From the NCBI GenBank assembly GCA_032433765.1, contig JAVIAB010000092.1:68510660-68574659 (forward strand): 64,000 bases of DNA. The letters run 5' to 3'. How positions within the stretch are numbered: position 1 is the first letter of the stretch; every line of letters begins with the position of its first letter. Made by a program: the position numbers and the translations under genes. The notes under the pieces were generated by a model. It did not search any database. It saw only the letters and a program-made list of their open reading frames with translations, and was not told the DNA's origin. Positions 1 to 12,389 of the stretch are shown here, one piece after another. The stretch comes from Megaustenia siamemsis (taxonomy: Eukaryota; Mollusca; Gastropoda; Stylommatophora; Ariophantidae).

Positions 1-1590
1 TAACATGTCGTCACTAGATCAGCTCAATAATGCTCTAACATGTCGTCACTAGATCAGCTCAATAATGTTCTAACATGTCGTCACTAGATCAGCTCAATAA
101 TGCTCTAACATGTCGTCACTAGATCAGCTCAATAATGCTCAAACATGTCGTCACTAGATCAGCTCAATAATGCTCTAACATGTCGTCACTAGATCAGCTC
201 AATAATGCTCTAACATGTCGTCACTAGATCAGCTCAATAATGCTCTAACTTGTCGTCACTAGATCAGCTCAATAATGCTCTAGCCTTTCGTCACTAGATG
301 AGCTCAATAATGCTCTAAAATGTCACTAGATCAGCTCAATAATGCTCTAACATGTCATCACTAGATCAGCTCAATAATGCTCTAACTTGTCGTCACTAGA
401 TCAGCTCAATAATGCTCTAGCCTTTCGTCACTAGATGAGCTCAATAATGCTCTAAAATGTCACTAGATCAGCTCAATAATGCTCTAACTTGTCGTCACTA
501 GATCAGCTCAATAATGCTCTAACTTTTCGTCACTAGATCAGCTCAATAATGCTCTAACATGTCACTAGATCAGCTCAATAATGTTCTAAAAATGTCGCTA
601 TTTAATCAGCTCAATAATGCTCTAACATGACGTCACTAGATCAGCTCAATAATGCTCTAACTTGTCGTCACTAGATCAGCTCAATAATGCTCTAACATGT
701 CGTCACTAGATCAGCTCAATAATGCTGTAACATGTTGTAATTAGATCAGCTCAATAATGCTCTAAAATGTCTTCATTTGATCAGCTCAATAATGCTCTAA
801 AATGTCTTCATTTGATCAGCTCAATAATGCTGTAACATGTTGTAATTAGATCAGCTCAATAATGCTCTAACATGACGTCACTAGATCAGCTCAATAATGC
901 TCTAACATGTCGTCACTAGATCAGCTCAATAATGCTCTAACATGTCGTCACTAGATCAGCTCAATAATGTTCTAACATGTCGTCACTAGATCAGCTCAAT
1001 AATGCTCTAACATGTCGTCACTAGATCAGCTCGATAATGCTCTAACATGTCGTCACTAGATCAGCTCAATAATGCTCTAACATGTCGTCACTAGATCAGC
1101 TCAATAATGCTCTAACATGTCGTCACTAGATCAGCTCAATAATGCTCTAACTTGTCGTCACTAGATCAGCTCAATAATGCTCTAACATGTCGTCACTAGA
1201 TCAGCTCAATAATGCTCAAACATGTCGTCACTAGATCAGCTCAATAATGCTCTAACATGTCGTCACTAGATCAGCTCAATAATGCTCTAACTTGTCGTCA
1301 CTAGATCAGCTCAATAATGCTCTAGCCTTTCGTCACTAGATGAGCTCAATAATGCTCTAAAATGTCACTAGATCAGCTCAATAATGCTCTAACTTGTCGT
1401 CACTAGATCAGCTCAATAATGCTCTAACTTTTCGTCACTAGATCAGCTCAATAATGCTCTAACATGTCACTAGATCAGCTCAATAATGTTCTAAAAATGT
1501 CGCTTTTTAATCAGCTCAATAATTCTCTAACATGTCACTAGATCAGCTCAATAATGCTCTAACATGTCTTCATTAGATCATTTCACTGTT
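1..1590. repeat. 35-bp satellite array
   Basis: Head-to-tail units of about 35 bp built on taacatgtcgtcactagatc followed by agctcaataatgctc. Variants include shorter units lacking cgt, units with gcctttcg in place of acatgtcg, and units with ttgtaattagatc. Runs of the same variants recur in the same order (about 245-330, 385-470 and 1,285-1,375; also about 480-610 and 1,380-1,510), so blocks of several units were duplicated together. The array starts before the window. No coding sense is seen. Confidence 0.97.
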
Positions 1591-1592
1591 AT

Positions 1593-1960
1593 TCTGGGTG
1601 GTCTAGAGGTAAGACGTTGGTCTCTAGACAAGAAGGTTCTCAGTTCCGTTTCCACCATAGGCGGCTGGACAAAAATTAATTCGACTCTTTACCCTGCCCT
1701 GGTCTCTGGGTAATGAGATCCGATGCTTATTCCTCTGGGAAAACGGCGAAAAACAGGCGGTCACGTGTGCATTCCTCGCACGTTAAAGAACTCTTGGCAG
1801 TTGGAAATCGAAAAGAGTAAGCTACAAAAAAGGCTGCTGCCTAGGCAAAATTAATTTTAAAAATCCATCCCAAACGTTAAAACTCTCGACGGTCAAAATA
1901 TGGGAGCACCTCTGAAGTCGAAGAATATCTGCCTGCATGGCGGGGTACACGTGAGCACAC
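1593..1960 (+). mobile_element. tRNA-derived SINE
   Basis: A composite element breaks the 35-bp satellite. The head (about 1,593-1,665) resembles a tRNA gene: ggtggtctagaggtaagacg in the A-box position, and a degraded B-box region near ctcagttccgtttccac. A body follows with gcacgttaaagaactcttgg near 1,777-1,797, a type of central domain seen in invertebrate SINEs (recalled, not searched). The 3' boundary with the LINE fragment behind it is unclear. Confidence 0.6.
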
Positions 1961-1989
1961 GGCCTTTGGCGTCCTGACAGACGGTTGGT

Positions 1990-2450
1990 AGCAAGCAATC
2001 ATGATAAGTCAGTAGCTTGGTAAAGCATTAGTGTCTCATACTAGGTGCTGCTTTACTGAACATCTTTTCTCGTGGCTGAATTTGCCAATCCTGGACTGAC
2101 AGATCCATTTACAGAATGAGCAAGGTACACCGGCGGTACCCGGCCTTGTCTCCTTTCTCTTGCGCCTTTTGTCTTCTGAATTTGACATCAGCACTGTCTC
2201 GAAAATTGCTGTGCCATTTTTTTATGTTTACTCTCCATGTGCTACGATCCGCAGCCAAATTTTCCCAGTTTCTTTCACTTATAGAAAATTCCCTCAAGGA
2301 AGCCCTGCAAACATCCTTATATCTCAGCACTGGTCTGCCCTCTGGTCTCTTTCCGTGCTTAAGTTCGCCATACAATATTTGCAAAATTCAGTCCCTCGGG
2401 ACATCCTAGAGATATAAATCTGGTGAACGCAAGCAAATAAAATAAACAAA
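1990..2450 (-). mobile_element. LINE 3' fragment (reverse transcriptase C-terminus)
   Basis: On the minus strand an open stretch at 2,384-2,109 carries a motif series typical of the C-terminal end of non-LTR retrotransposon ORF2: ILYGELKHGKRPEGRPVLRY, then KDVCRASLREF, then an acidic/Trp segment and DRSTWR. No catalytic reverse transcriptase domain is present, so this is a 5'-truncated insertion or remnant. The 35-bp satellite lies on both sides (to 1,590, and from 2,455), so the SINE plus this fragment were inserted into a pre-existing array. Confidence 0.75.
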
Positions 2451-2454
2451 CACT

Positions 2455-2795
2455 TTTGCTCTAACTTGACTTCATTAGGTCAGTTCAATAATGCTCTAAT
2501 ATGTATTCATTATATCAGATCACCAATGTTCTAATATGTCTTCATTAGATCAGATCACCAATGTTCTAATATGTCTTCATTAGATCAGATCACCAATGTT
2601 CTAATATGTCTTCATTAGATCAGATCACCAATGTTCTAATATGTCTTCATTAGATCAGATCACCAATGTTCTGACATGTAATCATTAGATCAGATCACCA
2701 ATGTTCTGACATGTAATCATTAGATCAGATCACCAATGTTCTACATTTCTTTATTAGATTAGAGCACCAATGTTCTTCTATGTTTTCATTATATC
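2455..2795. repeat. 35-bp satellite, diverged block
   Basis: Ten or so units of the form ttctaatatgtcttcattag plus atcagatcaccaatg, period 35. They share ctaacatgtc, ttagatcag and aatg with the array at 1-1,590, so this is the same family in a diverged subtype. Confidence 0.9.
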
Positions 2796-2799
2796 AATT

Positions 2800-4620
2800 T
2801 CATCATCATTGAGTGCCGTTTCCGCATCAAGGATGGCTACCATGGATCATCATTCCGCTCTCTTGCTTTGATGGTGTGGTTGTCATAGGCTGGCTTTTCT
2901 ATTTTTTGACGTTATTCGTCCATGTTGGTCTTGGTCTGCATCTTTTATCGTGTATTTTCCCTTCCAAGATTACTTTTAGTAGACTGTTGTGTCTTTTAAA
3001 ATGTCCCAGAAATCTAATTTGTCTTCTTTGAATTGTGTTTAGTAGTTCTCTTTTAATTTTAAATTGTTTTAAGGTTTCATCGTTTGTTTTATTTTCTTTC
3101 AATTCAATTCATTCATATTCTTCTATAAATCCACATTTCAAAGGCTTCAATTTTCTGTTCTATTTTCTGGTCTAATGTCCATTTTTCTACATCATACAGG
3201 AATGTCGAGAAGACATAACATTTTGCTACTCTTAGTTTTAGCACTGTTGTTGTTTGCTTTTATGATAGTATATTTTTCATGGCATTACAATTTCTTTAGC
3301 CATTCCTATTCTTTTGTTTATTTTAGTTTTACATTTTCCATCACTGGTTATAGTATGGCCAGAGTAGTTGTAGTTCTGAACTGTCTCCAGGTATATCCCA
3401 ACAGCTTTGATATCCACTTGTAGGTTTATGATTTGTATGTTTTGTGTTTATGATCATAATTTGAGTCTTTTTGATGTTCATATCAAATCCATATTTTTTG
3501 CTTGTCATGTTTATTTCATTAAGTAATTGTTGTAGATCTTTAGGATTTTCTGCTAGTAATACAGTATCGTCAGCATATCTTAGGTTATTGATTATCTTTT
3601 CTTTAATGTTTAGGCCTGGCATATCTGTGATGTTTTTAAAGATTCGCTCCGTGTATAGATTGAACAAGCTTGGTGATAGGTTGCATTCCTGCCTTACTCC
3701 TATTATTATCTCAATAGATGTAGAGTAGTCTTTTTATATTTTATTATTGCTGTTTGCTGCCAGTATAAGTTACATATTAGTCGTATGTCTGCGCCATCTA
3801 AATGTATATCTTTTAGGCAGTCTAAAAGTTGTTTATGGTGTATTCTATAAAAAGCTTTGGTGTAGTCAATGAAGCAGGCACATATTGGTTTATTTAATAC
3901 TGTGTACTTTTCGACTGATGTCCTCATGAGGAATATGGCTTCTTTTGTCCAACTGTTTTTCCTAAATCCAAATTGTTGTTTTTCTAATTCCTTATTGATT
4001 TTGTTCTGAATCCTTCCGTGTATAACTTTCTGCAAAATGTTTGTTACACATCTCATTAGGCTTATTGTTCTAAAATCACTGCATTCAAATGTGCCATTCT
4101 AATTAGACAATGCAATGAAAGTAGATGGTTTTAGTTACTTTGGAATGTATCTTGTATGGTATATGTCTTTGCATATATCTGTGATCACTTCAATGCCAAA
4201 ATCTTTTTTTTGCCTTTATCTTCTATATCTGTATGTTATTAGGTTCTGCAGCTTTTCCATTTTTGATTGTTTCTGTAGCTTTTTCCACTTCCAACTTTAA
4301 GACTTTATAGCCTGATGTACATCTTATAAGTGGTTTATGTTCCCTTACGTCATAAAATAATTCTGTTATATATTCTTGCCATCTATTGGTTATATCTTTA
4401 TTGTCTGATAGTATTTTCCTTTATTTTGTTTGCATACTTTGTGTGGCTTTTTTATTTTTACCAGTCATCCTCTGGTTTTTTTTTCTATGTGCATCTCTAT
4501 TAAATTTTGTTTATTTTCCATAGTTTCGATTTCTAGACATCTTTGGCTGAGCCAGTCTTCATTTCCCTTTGTGTACATTTTGCGTATTTCGTTATCTTTT
4601 TTTCTGTATTGGGTAGTTTA
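2800..4620 (-). pseudogene. LINE reverse transcriptase, decayed (family 3)
   Basis: Read on the minus strand from about 4,620 to 2,800. A piece at 4,056-3,706 has the palm motif FIDYTKAFYRIHHKQ. A piece at 3,667-3,341 has the catalytic YADD box (about 3,577-3,566) within NNLRYADDTVLLAE. A piece at 3,102-2,899 has the downstream TIQRRQIRFLGH motif. The pieces lie in different frames, so the ORF is broken. The 3' end at about 2,800 has a short catcatcat run, the complement of an ATG-type tail. The endonuclease domain is not seen, which fits 5' truncation. A sister copy lies at 49,790-51,075. RTE/BovB-like assignment is from motif style only. Confidence 0.85.
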
Positions 4621-4744
4621 CCAATGTCAGTTTACCAATGTCAGTTTACCAATGTCGGATTACCAATATCAGTTGCTCAAACATTTCATCATTAGATCAA
4701 TTCACTAATGTTTTAGCAATATTTCATTATATCAGTTCAATGAA
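4621..4744. repeat. 35-bp satellite remnant and short 14-bp repeats
   Basis: Four copies of gtttaccaatgtc-like 14-mers (about 4,613-4,665), then two degraded satellite units (tttcatcattagatcaattcactaatg and a neighbour). This marks the far edge of the original 35-bp array, now split by the LINE at 2,800-4,620. Confidence 0.65.
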
Positions 4745-7700
4745 GAAGTCAGAGATCTGGCTAGAGACAGCTTCTTTCAAACGGGTTATAGTGAATGCCA
4801 CGTTCTGTGGGAGACCAGGCTAAAGACAGAGGTTCTTTCAAACGGGCTATAGTGAATGCCACGTTCCGTGGGAGACCAGGCTAAAGGCAGAGGTTCTTTC
4901 AAACGGGCTATAGTGAATGCCACGTTCTGTGGGAGATCTGGCTAAAGGCAGAGGTTCTTTCAAACGGGCTATAGTGAATGCCACGTTCTGTGGGAGACCA
5001 GGCTAAAGGCAGAGGTTCTTTCAAACGGGCTATAGTGAATGCCACGTTCTGTGGGAGATCTGGCTAAAGACATAGGTTCTTTAAGACGGGCTGTAGGGAA
5101 TGTCGCGTTCTGTGGGAGACCAGGCTAAAGACAGAGGTTCATTCAGATGGGCTGTAGTGAATGCCACGTTCTGTGGGAGACCAGGCTAAAGACAGAGGTT
5201 CTTTCAGATGGGCTGTAGTGAATGCCACGTTCTGTGGGAGACCTGGCTAAAGACAGAGGTTCTATCAGATGGGCTGTAATGAATGCCACGTTCTGTGGGA
5301 GACCAGCCTAAAGACAGAGGTTCTTTCAGATGAGCTGTAGTGAATGCCACGTTCTGTGGGAGACCAGGCTAAAGGCAGAGGTTCTTTCAGATGGGCTGTA
5401 ATGAATGCCACGTTCTTTCGGAGACCAGGCTAAAGACAGAGGTTCTTTCAGACGGACTGTAGGGAATGTCACCTTCTGTGGGAGATCTGGCTAAAGACAT
5501 AGGTTCTTTCAGACCGGCTGTAGTGAATGTCACGTTCCGTAGGGGACCTGGCTAAAGACATAGGTTCTTTCAGACCGGCTGTAGTGAATGTCACGTTCTG
5601 TAGGGGATCTGGCTAAAGACATAGATTCTTTCAGACCGGATGTAGTGAATGTCACGTTCTGTAGGGGACCTGGCTAAAGACATAAGATTCTTTCAGACCG
5701 GCTGTAGTGAATGCCACGTTCTGTGGGAGACCAGGCTAAAGATAGAGGTTCTATCAGATGGGCTGTAGTGAATGTCACGTTCTGTAGGGGACCTGGCTAA
5801 AGACATAGATTCTTTCAGACCAGCTGTAGTGAATGCCACGTTCTGTGGGAGACCAGGCTAAAGATAGAGGTTCTATCAGATGGGCTGTAATGAATGCCAC
5901 GTTCTGTGGGAGACCAGCCTAAAGACAGAGGTTCTTTCAGATGAGCTGTAGTGAATGCCACGTTCTGTGGGAGACCAGGCTAAAGGCAGAGGTTCTTTCA
6001 GATGAGCTGTAGTGAATGCCACGTTCTGTGGGATACCAGGCTAAAGACAGAGGTTCTTTCAGATGAGCTGTAGTGAATGCCACGTTCTGTGGGAGACCAG
6101 GCTAAAGACAGAGGTTCTTTCAGATGGGCTGTAATGAATGCCACGTTGTGTGGGAGACCAGGCTAAAGACAGAGGTTCTTTCAGAAGGGCTGTAGTGAAT
6201 GCCACGTTCTGTGGGAGACCAGGCTAAAGACAGAGGTTCTATCAGATGGGCTGTAATGAATGCCACGTTCTGTGGGAGACCAGCCTAAAGACAGAGGTTC
6301 TTTCAGATGAGCTGTAGTGAATGCCACGTTCTGTGGGAGACCAGGCTAAAGGCAGAGGTTCTTTCAGATGGGCTGTAATGAATGCCACGTTCTGTGGGAG
6401 ACCAGGCTAAAGGCAGAGGTTCTTTCAGACGGACTGTAGGGAATGTCACGTTCTGTGGGAGATCTGGCTAAAGACATAGGTTCTTTCAGACCGGCTGTAG
6501 TGAATGTCACGTTCCGTAGGGGACCTGGCTAAAGACATAGGTTCTTTCAGACCGGCTGTAGTGAATGTCACGTTCTGTAGGGGATCTGGCTAAAGACATA
6601 GATTCTTTCAGACCGGCTGTAGTGAATGTCACGTTCTGTAGGGGACCTGGCTAAAGACATAGATTCTTTCAGACCGGCTGTAGTGAATGCCACGTTCTGT
6701 GGGAGACCAGTCTAAAGATAGAGGTTCTATCAGATGGGCTGTAATGAATGCCACGTTCTGTGGGAGACCAGCCTAAAGACAGAGGTTCTTTCAGATGAGC
6801 TGTAGTGAATGCCACGTTCTGTGGGAGACCAGGCTAAAGACCGAGGTTCTATCAGATGGGCTGTAATGAATGCCACGTTCTGTGGGAGACCAGGCTAAAG
6901 ACAGAGGTTCTTTCAGACGGACTGTAGTGAATGTCACGTTCCGTAGGGGACCTGGCTAAAGACATAGGTTCTTTCAGACCGGCTGTAGTGAATGTCACGT
7001 TCCGTAGGGGACCTGGCTAAAGACATAGGTTCTTTCAGACCGGCTGTAGTGAATGTCACGTTCTGTAGGGGACCTGGCTAAAGACATAGATTCTTTCAGA
7101 CCGGCTGTAGTGAAAGTTGCGTTCTGTAGGGGACCTGGCTAAAGACAGGGGTTCTTTCAGACCGGCTGTAGTGAATGTCACGTTCTGTAGGGGACCTGGC
7201 TAAAGACATAGATTATTTCAGACCGGCTGTAGTGAATGTCACGTTCTGTAGGGGACCTGGCTAAAGACATAGATTCTTTCAGACCGGCTGTAGTGAATGT
7301 CACGTTCTGTAGGGGACCTGGCTAAAGACATAGATTCTTTCAGACCGGCTGTAGTGAATGTCACGTTCTGTAGGGGACCTGGCTAAAGACATAGGTTCTT
7401 TCAGACCGGCTGTAGTGAATGTCACGTTCTGTAGGGGACCTGGCTAAAGACAGGGGTTCTTTCAGACCGGCTGTAGTGAATGTCACGTTCTGTAGGGGAC
7501 CAGGCTAAAGACATAGATTCTTTCAGACCGGCTGTAGTGAATATCACGTTCTGTAGGGGACCTGGCTAAAGACATAGATTCTTTCAGACCGGCTGTAGTG
7601 AATGTCACGTTCTGTAGAGGACCTGGCTAAAGACATAGATTCTTTCAGACCGGCTGTAGTGAATGTCACGTTCTGTAGGGACCTGGCTAAAGACATAGAT

Positions 7701-7860
7701 TCTTTCAGACCGGCTGTAGTGAATGTCACGTTCTGTAGGGGACCTGGGTAAAGACAGATTCTTTCAGACCGGCTGTAGTGAATGTCACGTTCTGTAGGGG
7801 ACCTGGCTAAAGACATAGATTCTTTCAGACCGGCTGTAGTGAATGTCACGTTCTGCAAAG
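4745..7860 (+). repeat. 61-bp satellite array (LINE-tail derived)
   Basis: About 51 units with a period near 61 bp, built around ttctttcagaccggctgtag, tgaatgtcacgttctgtagg, and ggacctggctaaagacata. Two subtypes alternate in blocks: ...gccacgttctgtgggagacc and ...gtcacgttctgtaggggacc. On the plus strand an early unit reads RGSFKRAIVNATFCGRPG followed by a stop. That matches the last codons of the LINE ORF at 37,747-37,532 (minus), which end RDSFRRQVVNATFCGRSD. The array therefore appears to be an amplified LINE tail. Open frames inside it follow from repetition and are not genes. Confidence 0.95.
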
Positions 7861-7972
7861 GAAATGTGACCTGATAATGTTTAGTTTAATATTGCTCTAA
7901 TGTGTCTTCTATAGTCAATGAGGAGAATGAATATTAGTTCGTGTTCCCTCTTTTTTGTTTGGTTAACTGATT

Positions 7973-9998
7973 GCAAACTTTGACTTGTTACTGTTATCTG
8001 TATACATAGTTTGACTTGTTACTGTTATCTGTATACATAGTTTGACTTGTTACTGTTATCTGTACACATAGTTTGACTTGTTACTGTTGTCTGTATACAT
8101 AGTTTGACTTGTTACTGTTATCTGTATGCTTAGTTTAACTTGTTACTGTTATATGTATGCTTAGTTTATCTTGTTACTGTTATCTGTACACATAGTTTGA
8201 CTTGTTACTGTTGTCTGTATACATAGTTTGACTTGTTACTGTTATCTGTATGCTTAGTTTAACTTGTTACTGTTATCTGTACACATAGTTTGACTTGTTA
8301 CTGTTATCTGTATGCTTAGTTTAACTTGTTACTGTTATCTGTACACATAGTTTGACTTGTTACTGTTATCTGTATGCTTAGTTTAACTTGTTACTGTTAT
8401 CTGTATACATAGTTTGACTTGTTACTGTTATCTGTATACATAGTTTGACTTGTTACTGTTATCTGTATGCTTAGTTTAACTTGTTACTGTTATCTGTACA
8501 CATAGTTTAACTTGTTACTGTTATCTGTACACATAGTTTAACTTGTTACTGTTATCTGTACACATAGTTTGACTTGTTACTGTTATCTGTACACATAGTT
8601 TGACTTGTTACTGTTATCTGTACACATAGTTTGACATGTTACTGTTATCTGTATACATAGTTTGACTTGTTACTGTTATCTGTATACATAGTTTGACTTG
8701 TTACTGTTATCTGTATGCTTAGTTTAACTTGTTACTGTTGTCTGTATACATAGTTTGACATGTTACTGTTGTCTGCATACATAGTTTGACTTGTTACTGT
8801 TGTCTGTATACATAGTTTGACATGTTACTGTTGTCTGTATACATAGTTTGACTTGTTACTGTTATCTGTATACATAGTTTGACTTGTTACTGTTATCTAT
8901 ATACATAATTTGACTTATTACTGTGTCTGTATACATAGTTTGACTTGTTACTGTTATCTTTATGCTTAGTTTGACATGTTACTGTTGTCTGTATACATAG
9001 TTTGACTTGTTACTGTTATCTGTACACAAAGTTTGACTTGTTACTGTTATCTGTATACATAGTTTGACTTGTTACTGTTATCTGTATACATAGTTTGACT
9101 TGTTACTGTTATCTGTATACATAGTTTGACTTGTTACTGTTATCTGTATGCTTAGTTTGACATGTTACTGTTGTCTGTATACATAGTTTGACTTGTTACT
9201 GTTATCTGTATGCTTAGTTTGTCTTGTTACTGTTGTCTGTATACATAGTTTGACTTGTTACTGTTATCTGTATACATAGTTTGACTTGTTGCTGTTGTCT
9301 GTATACATAGTTTGACTTGTTACTGTTATCTGTATACATAGTTTGACTTGTTACTGTTATCTGTATACATAGTTTGACTTGTTACTGTTATCTGTATACA
9401 TAGTTTGACTTGTTACTGTTATCTGTATACATAGTTTGACTTGTTACTGTTATCTGTATACATAGTTTGACTTGTTACTGTTATCTGTATACATAGTTTG
9501 ACTTGTTACTGTTATCTGTATGCTTAGTTTGACTTGTTACTGTTATCTGTATACATAGTTTGACTTGTTACTGTTATCTGTATACATAGTTTGACTTGTT
9601 ACTGTTATCTGTATACATAGTTTGACTTGTTACTGTTATCTGTATACATAGTTTGACTTGTTACTGTTATCTGTATACATAGTTTGACTTGTTACTGTTA
9701 TCTGTATGCTTAGTTTGACTTGTTACTGTTATCTGTATACATAGTTTGACTTGTTACTGTTATCTGTATACATAGTTTGACTTGTTACTGTTATCTGTAT
9801 GCTTAGTTTGACTTGTTACTGTTATCTGTATGCTTAGTTTGACTTGTTACTGTTATCTGTATACATAGTTTGACTTGTTACTGTTATCTGTACACAAAGT
9901 TTGACTTGTTACTGTTATCTGTATACAAAGTTTGACTTGTTACTGTTATCTGTACACAAAGTTTGACTTGTTACTGTTGTCTGTATGCTAGGTTTGAC
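7973..9998. repeat. 31-bp satellite array
   Basis: About 65 units of tttgacttgttactgttatc plus tgtatacatag, period 31. Sub-variants end in tgtacacatag or tgtatgcttag and sometimes have tgttgtctg. The second half (about 9,300-9,800) is the most uniform, which suggests more recent expansion there. The unit has no clear inverted symmetry and no coding frame. Confidence 0.97.
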
Positions 9999-10457
9999 GT
10001 AAAGGCGTGACGGTACATGTTCAGCTTGCTTGTTTATCTACTTCCGGCAAGGCTACTAAGAATATGGTTTTTATGACTGCTATTTATGTCGTTCTTGACT
10101 TGCAAATAGGGTCAGAATAGTTGCACTCTGACTGTGTCTAAGCTACACCTTTCATTAATTAAAAACAGCTATTTAATACCAAAAATAAGTTGTTGGATAT
10201 TCTCAAAAGAATGTAATCCAATAAACCACTCCTACTTGCTAACAATTCTGGAAGAGAAGAAAGTCACAAGACAGATACTATGAGAGAAACAAGCGGTGTC
10301 GACTAAAATCAATCATTATCTACTTCAGTTGTAATAAAAAACTGCAGCTGGCTACAATACCTCAAGGTATACAAAATTAGGACAAAACTAAGATTGCATA
10401 TTCATTACCCTTTCAAAAGCATACACCTACCCAATTCCCGCAACTTCCTTTGTCTGT
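9999..10457. other. Unassigned spacer
   Basis: Non-repetitive AT-rich sequence between the 31-bp array and a SINE. I see no reading frame, tRNA or element end that I can support. Confidence 0.5.
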
Positions 10458-10795
10458 CGGGGCCTCGGTAGCCTAGTTGGGAAAACCACCCGACTAGACT
10501 ACCGACGTTCGGACAACCCGTGTTCGATTCCCGCTGGGAGCAGTGTGAGTTGTACTCGTGGTTGGAACAAAAAATACCCCCACGGTCGACCCAGCCGTTG
10601 GCAGAAATTGGTACCAGGGTATTTCTCTGGGAAGGTGAGGAATGTCGCCTCGCATCGTGAGTTTCGATGCTTGGAGCGACACTATCCAGAATTCTCCGAA
10701 CATTTCTGGAAAGGCGGTCGAGCACATATGGGTGGAAACTAGTGTTCTAAGACGCCGGTTCAAGTCTCGTACTTTACCTTTACCTTTGCCTGTTT
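10458..10795 (+). mobile_element. tRNA-derived SINE with TTTACC tail
   Basis: The first 80 bp are tRNA-like. TAGCCTAGTTGG (about 10,469-10,480) fits a pol III A box, and GTGTTCGATTCC (about 10,520-10,531) fits a B box at normal spacing. A tRNA-unrelated body of about 240 bp follows, ending in tttacctttacctttgcc, a short simple-repeat tail. A functional tRNA is unlikely because the body continues past the head and the acceptor ends do not pair well. Confidence 0.82.
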
Positions 10796-10879
10796 CATCC
10801 ACCATCGGCCGCTCGTCTCGCTACTATCAGACGACTCACTTTTAGCAATATATGTTGTCCTAGCATTACTTAACTTTCC

Positions 10880-11330
10880 ACTACAATTTTATGTTTCTTT
10901 TTCTTCTTTTTTTCTTCCTTATTTGCTATTCGGCATCGAGGGGGAGATATGGTTCGCGGTTTCTTGCTCTTCGATTGGCCTCTTCTGGTATTATACCTCA
11001 GAGTGTTTCTAGTATTCCGTTTATCCACCTTTTTTTGTTGGTCGACCTCTTAGTCTGGTGTTCTCGTATCGTTTTTATGGTGACTTGTGTTATATTTAGT
11101 TTTTTATTTCTTCTCATATGCCCGAACCACTTGATCTGTTCTCGCTTCATGTATTCAATAGCTAGTTCTGTTCCTAGTCTTTTTCGTAACTCTTTATTTC
11201 TGATCTTACCTCTCAGACAGTTTCTTGTCATGCGTCTGACACACTTCATTTCTGTGTGTGATATTTTTCTAATAGTTCTTGAGTCTAAGGCCCATGTGAG
11301 GCACTGGTAGCACAACGTTAGGATAAAGGT
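10880..11330 (-). mobile_element. LINE 3' fragment (family 2)
   Basis: The minus-strand frame 11,315-10,998 has CYQCLTWALDSRTIRKI, EMKCVRRMTRNCLRGKIRN, KREQIKWFGHMRRN and KRWINGILETL, the ordered motifs of a LINE ORF2 C-terminal region. Similar pieces are at 36,290-36,850 (minus), 12,091-12,250 (minus) and 51,880-52,255 (plus), defining a second LINE family here. No YADD core is present, so it is 5'-truncated. Confidence 0.82.
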
Positions 11331-12090
11331 AGTCTTATTGCTTTGTTTGTAATGTTACTTCTTGTTTTCGACAATAGTGGTGAGATGTGTCCGATAACTT
11401 GACAAGCTTTGTTGAATCGAGTTTATTTCTGTTACTTGCATAATTTTATATTTATGTGAAGAAAATAATTTAAAAAAACATGTTGTGTACACACAATAAC
11501 AATAACAACAATAACAACAACAAAAACGAATCTTCTCAAGAACGTGTTATATATCTTCTATAATATCTGGAAACGTTACATTTGGGTACTAGTTTTAGGA
11601 ATGTAGCACAGTCATGTGGGATTAATCCCTTAATATATGGTCCAGTACCATATATTGTGCCTTATTTTTTCTGTTGTTGATTATTTTTTTTTTCCGAGTG
11701 CTGTAAACATACCTCTTCCTCTGAATTAATTCGCTGATTATCGCCTCCGAAGTTTCCCTCTATAATAATGTTCATTTATTATTATTTGTCTCCACCCAGT
11801 TATTAACTCTTCAGAACAAAAAGATAAATAAGAACCGTGCCACACCTCGGGTGTATCATACTGGGGACATGGATGCTAGTTCGTATAATTTATTTTTATT
11901 ACAAAATACTGTTGTCAGTACTACGCCAAGCTGTAAATGAAAATAATTGCTATTATATTTCATTAACACATATATGGAGAGCAGCTGTCTAAATTAATTG
12001 GGTCTGTCGTATACTCATTTTCAAATTTGGTGGACACTGAATTGTTTCACAAAAAGATCGAAGGGTTTTGTTGTGTTATTTAAACCGATC
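11331..12090. other. AT-rich spacer with AAC microsatellite
   Basis: AT-rich sequence with a short (AAC/AAT)n run at about 11,490-11,528. No gene or element is recognised in the rest. Confidence 0.5.
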
Positions 12091-12250
12091 CTTCTTCTTT
12101 CTTTTTTGTTTGTCTTTCAGCGTAGAAGTGAGATATAGATCGCGGTCTTTAGCTCTTCTGTTGGTTGCTTCTGTTTTCTAGTGTATCTAAAATTATATTC
12201 CATCAATCCATCTTTATCGTGGTCAGCCCTCGGGTCTGAAACTCTCGCAG
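12091..12250 (-). mobile_element. LINE family 2 remnant
   Basis: This block parallels 36,330-36,475 over about 150 bp (cagcgtcgaggggagat versus cagcgtagaagtgagat, and ttccatcgatccat versus ttccatcaatccat). It is the 3' end of a family 2 LINE, truncated and without an open frame. Confidence 0.6.
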
Positions 12251-12389
12251 TGCATAAACCGATTGTCAAATAAAAAAAATTAGACTTGGCATTGCGACAA
12301 AATCCCTCAGACAGAACATAGAAATCGGATAAAGGAGATCAAAACAATTTTCTTTTAAATAAAGCTATTGCATATGGAAATGAGTCAGA

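Noticed and set aside
2800..4620. Reverse transcriptase as a retron or diversity-generating element
   Set aside because: Motif order (YxKAFD-type palm, YADD, C-terminal FLGH and GRPR) and TGA-type tails are those of LINEs.
1..9998. Short-unit repeats as CRISPR arrays
   Set aside because: Units are head-to-tail without unique spacers, there are no cas genes, and the setting is eukaryotic.
10458..10545. A functional tRNA gene
   Set aside because: A and B boxes are present, but the sequence continues into a SINE body and the acceptor stem does not form.
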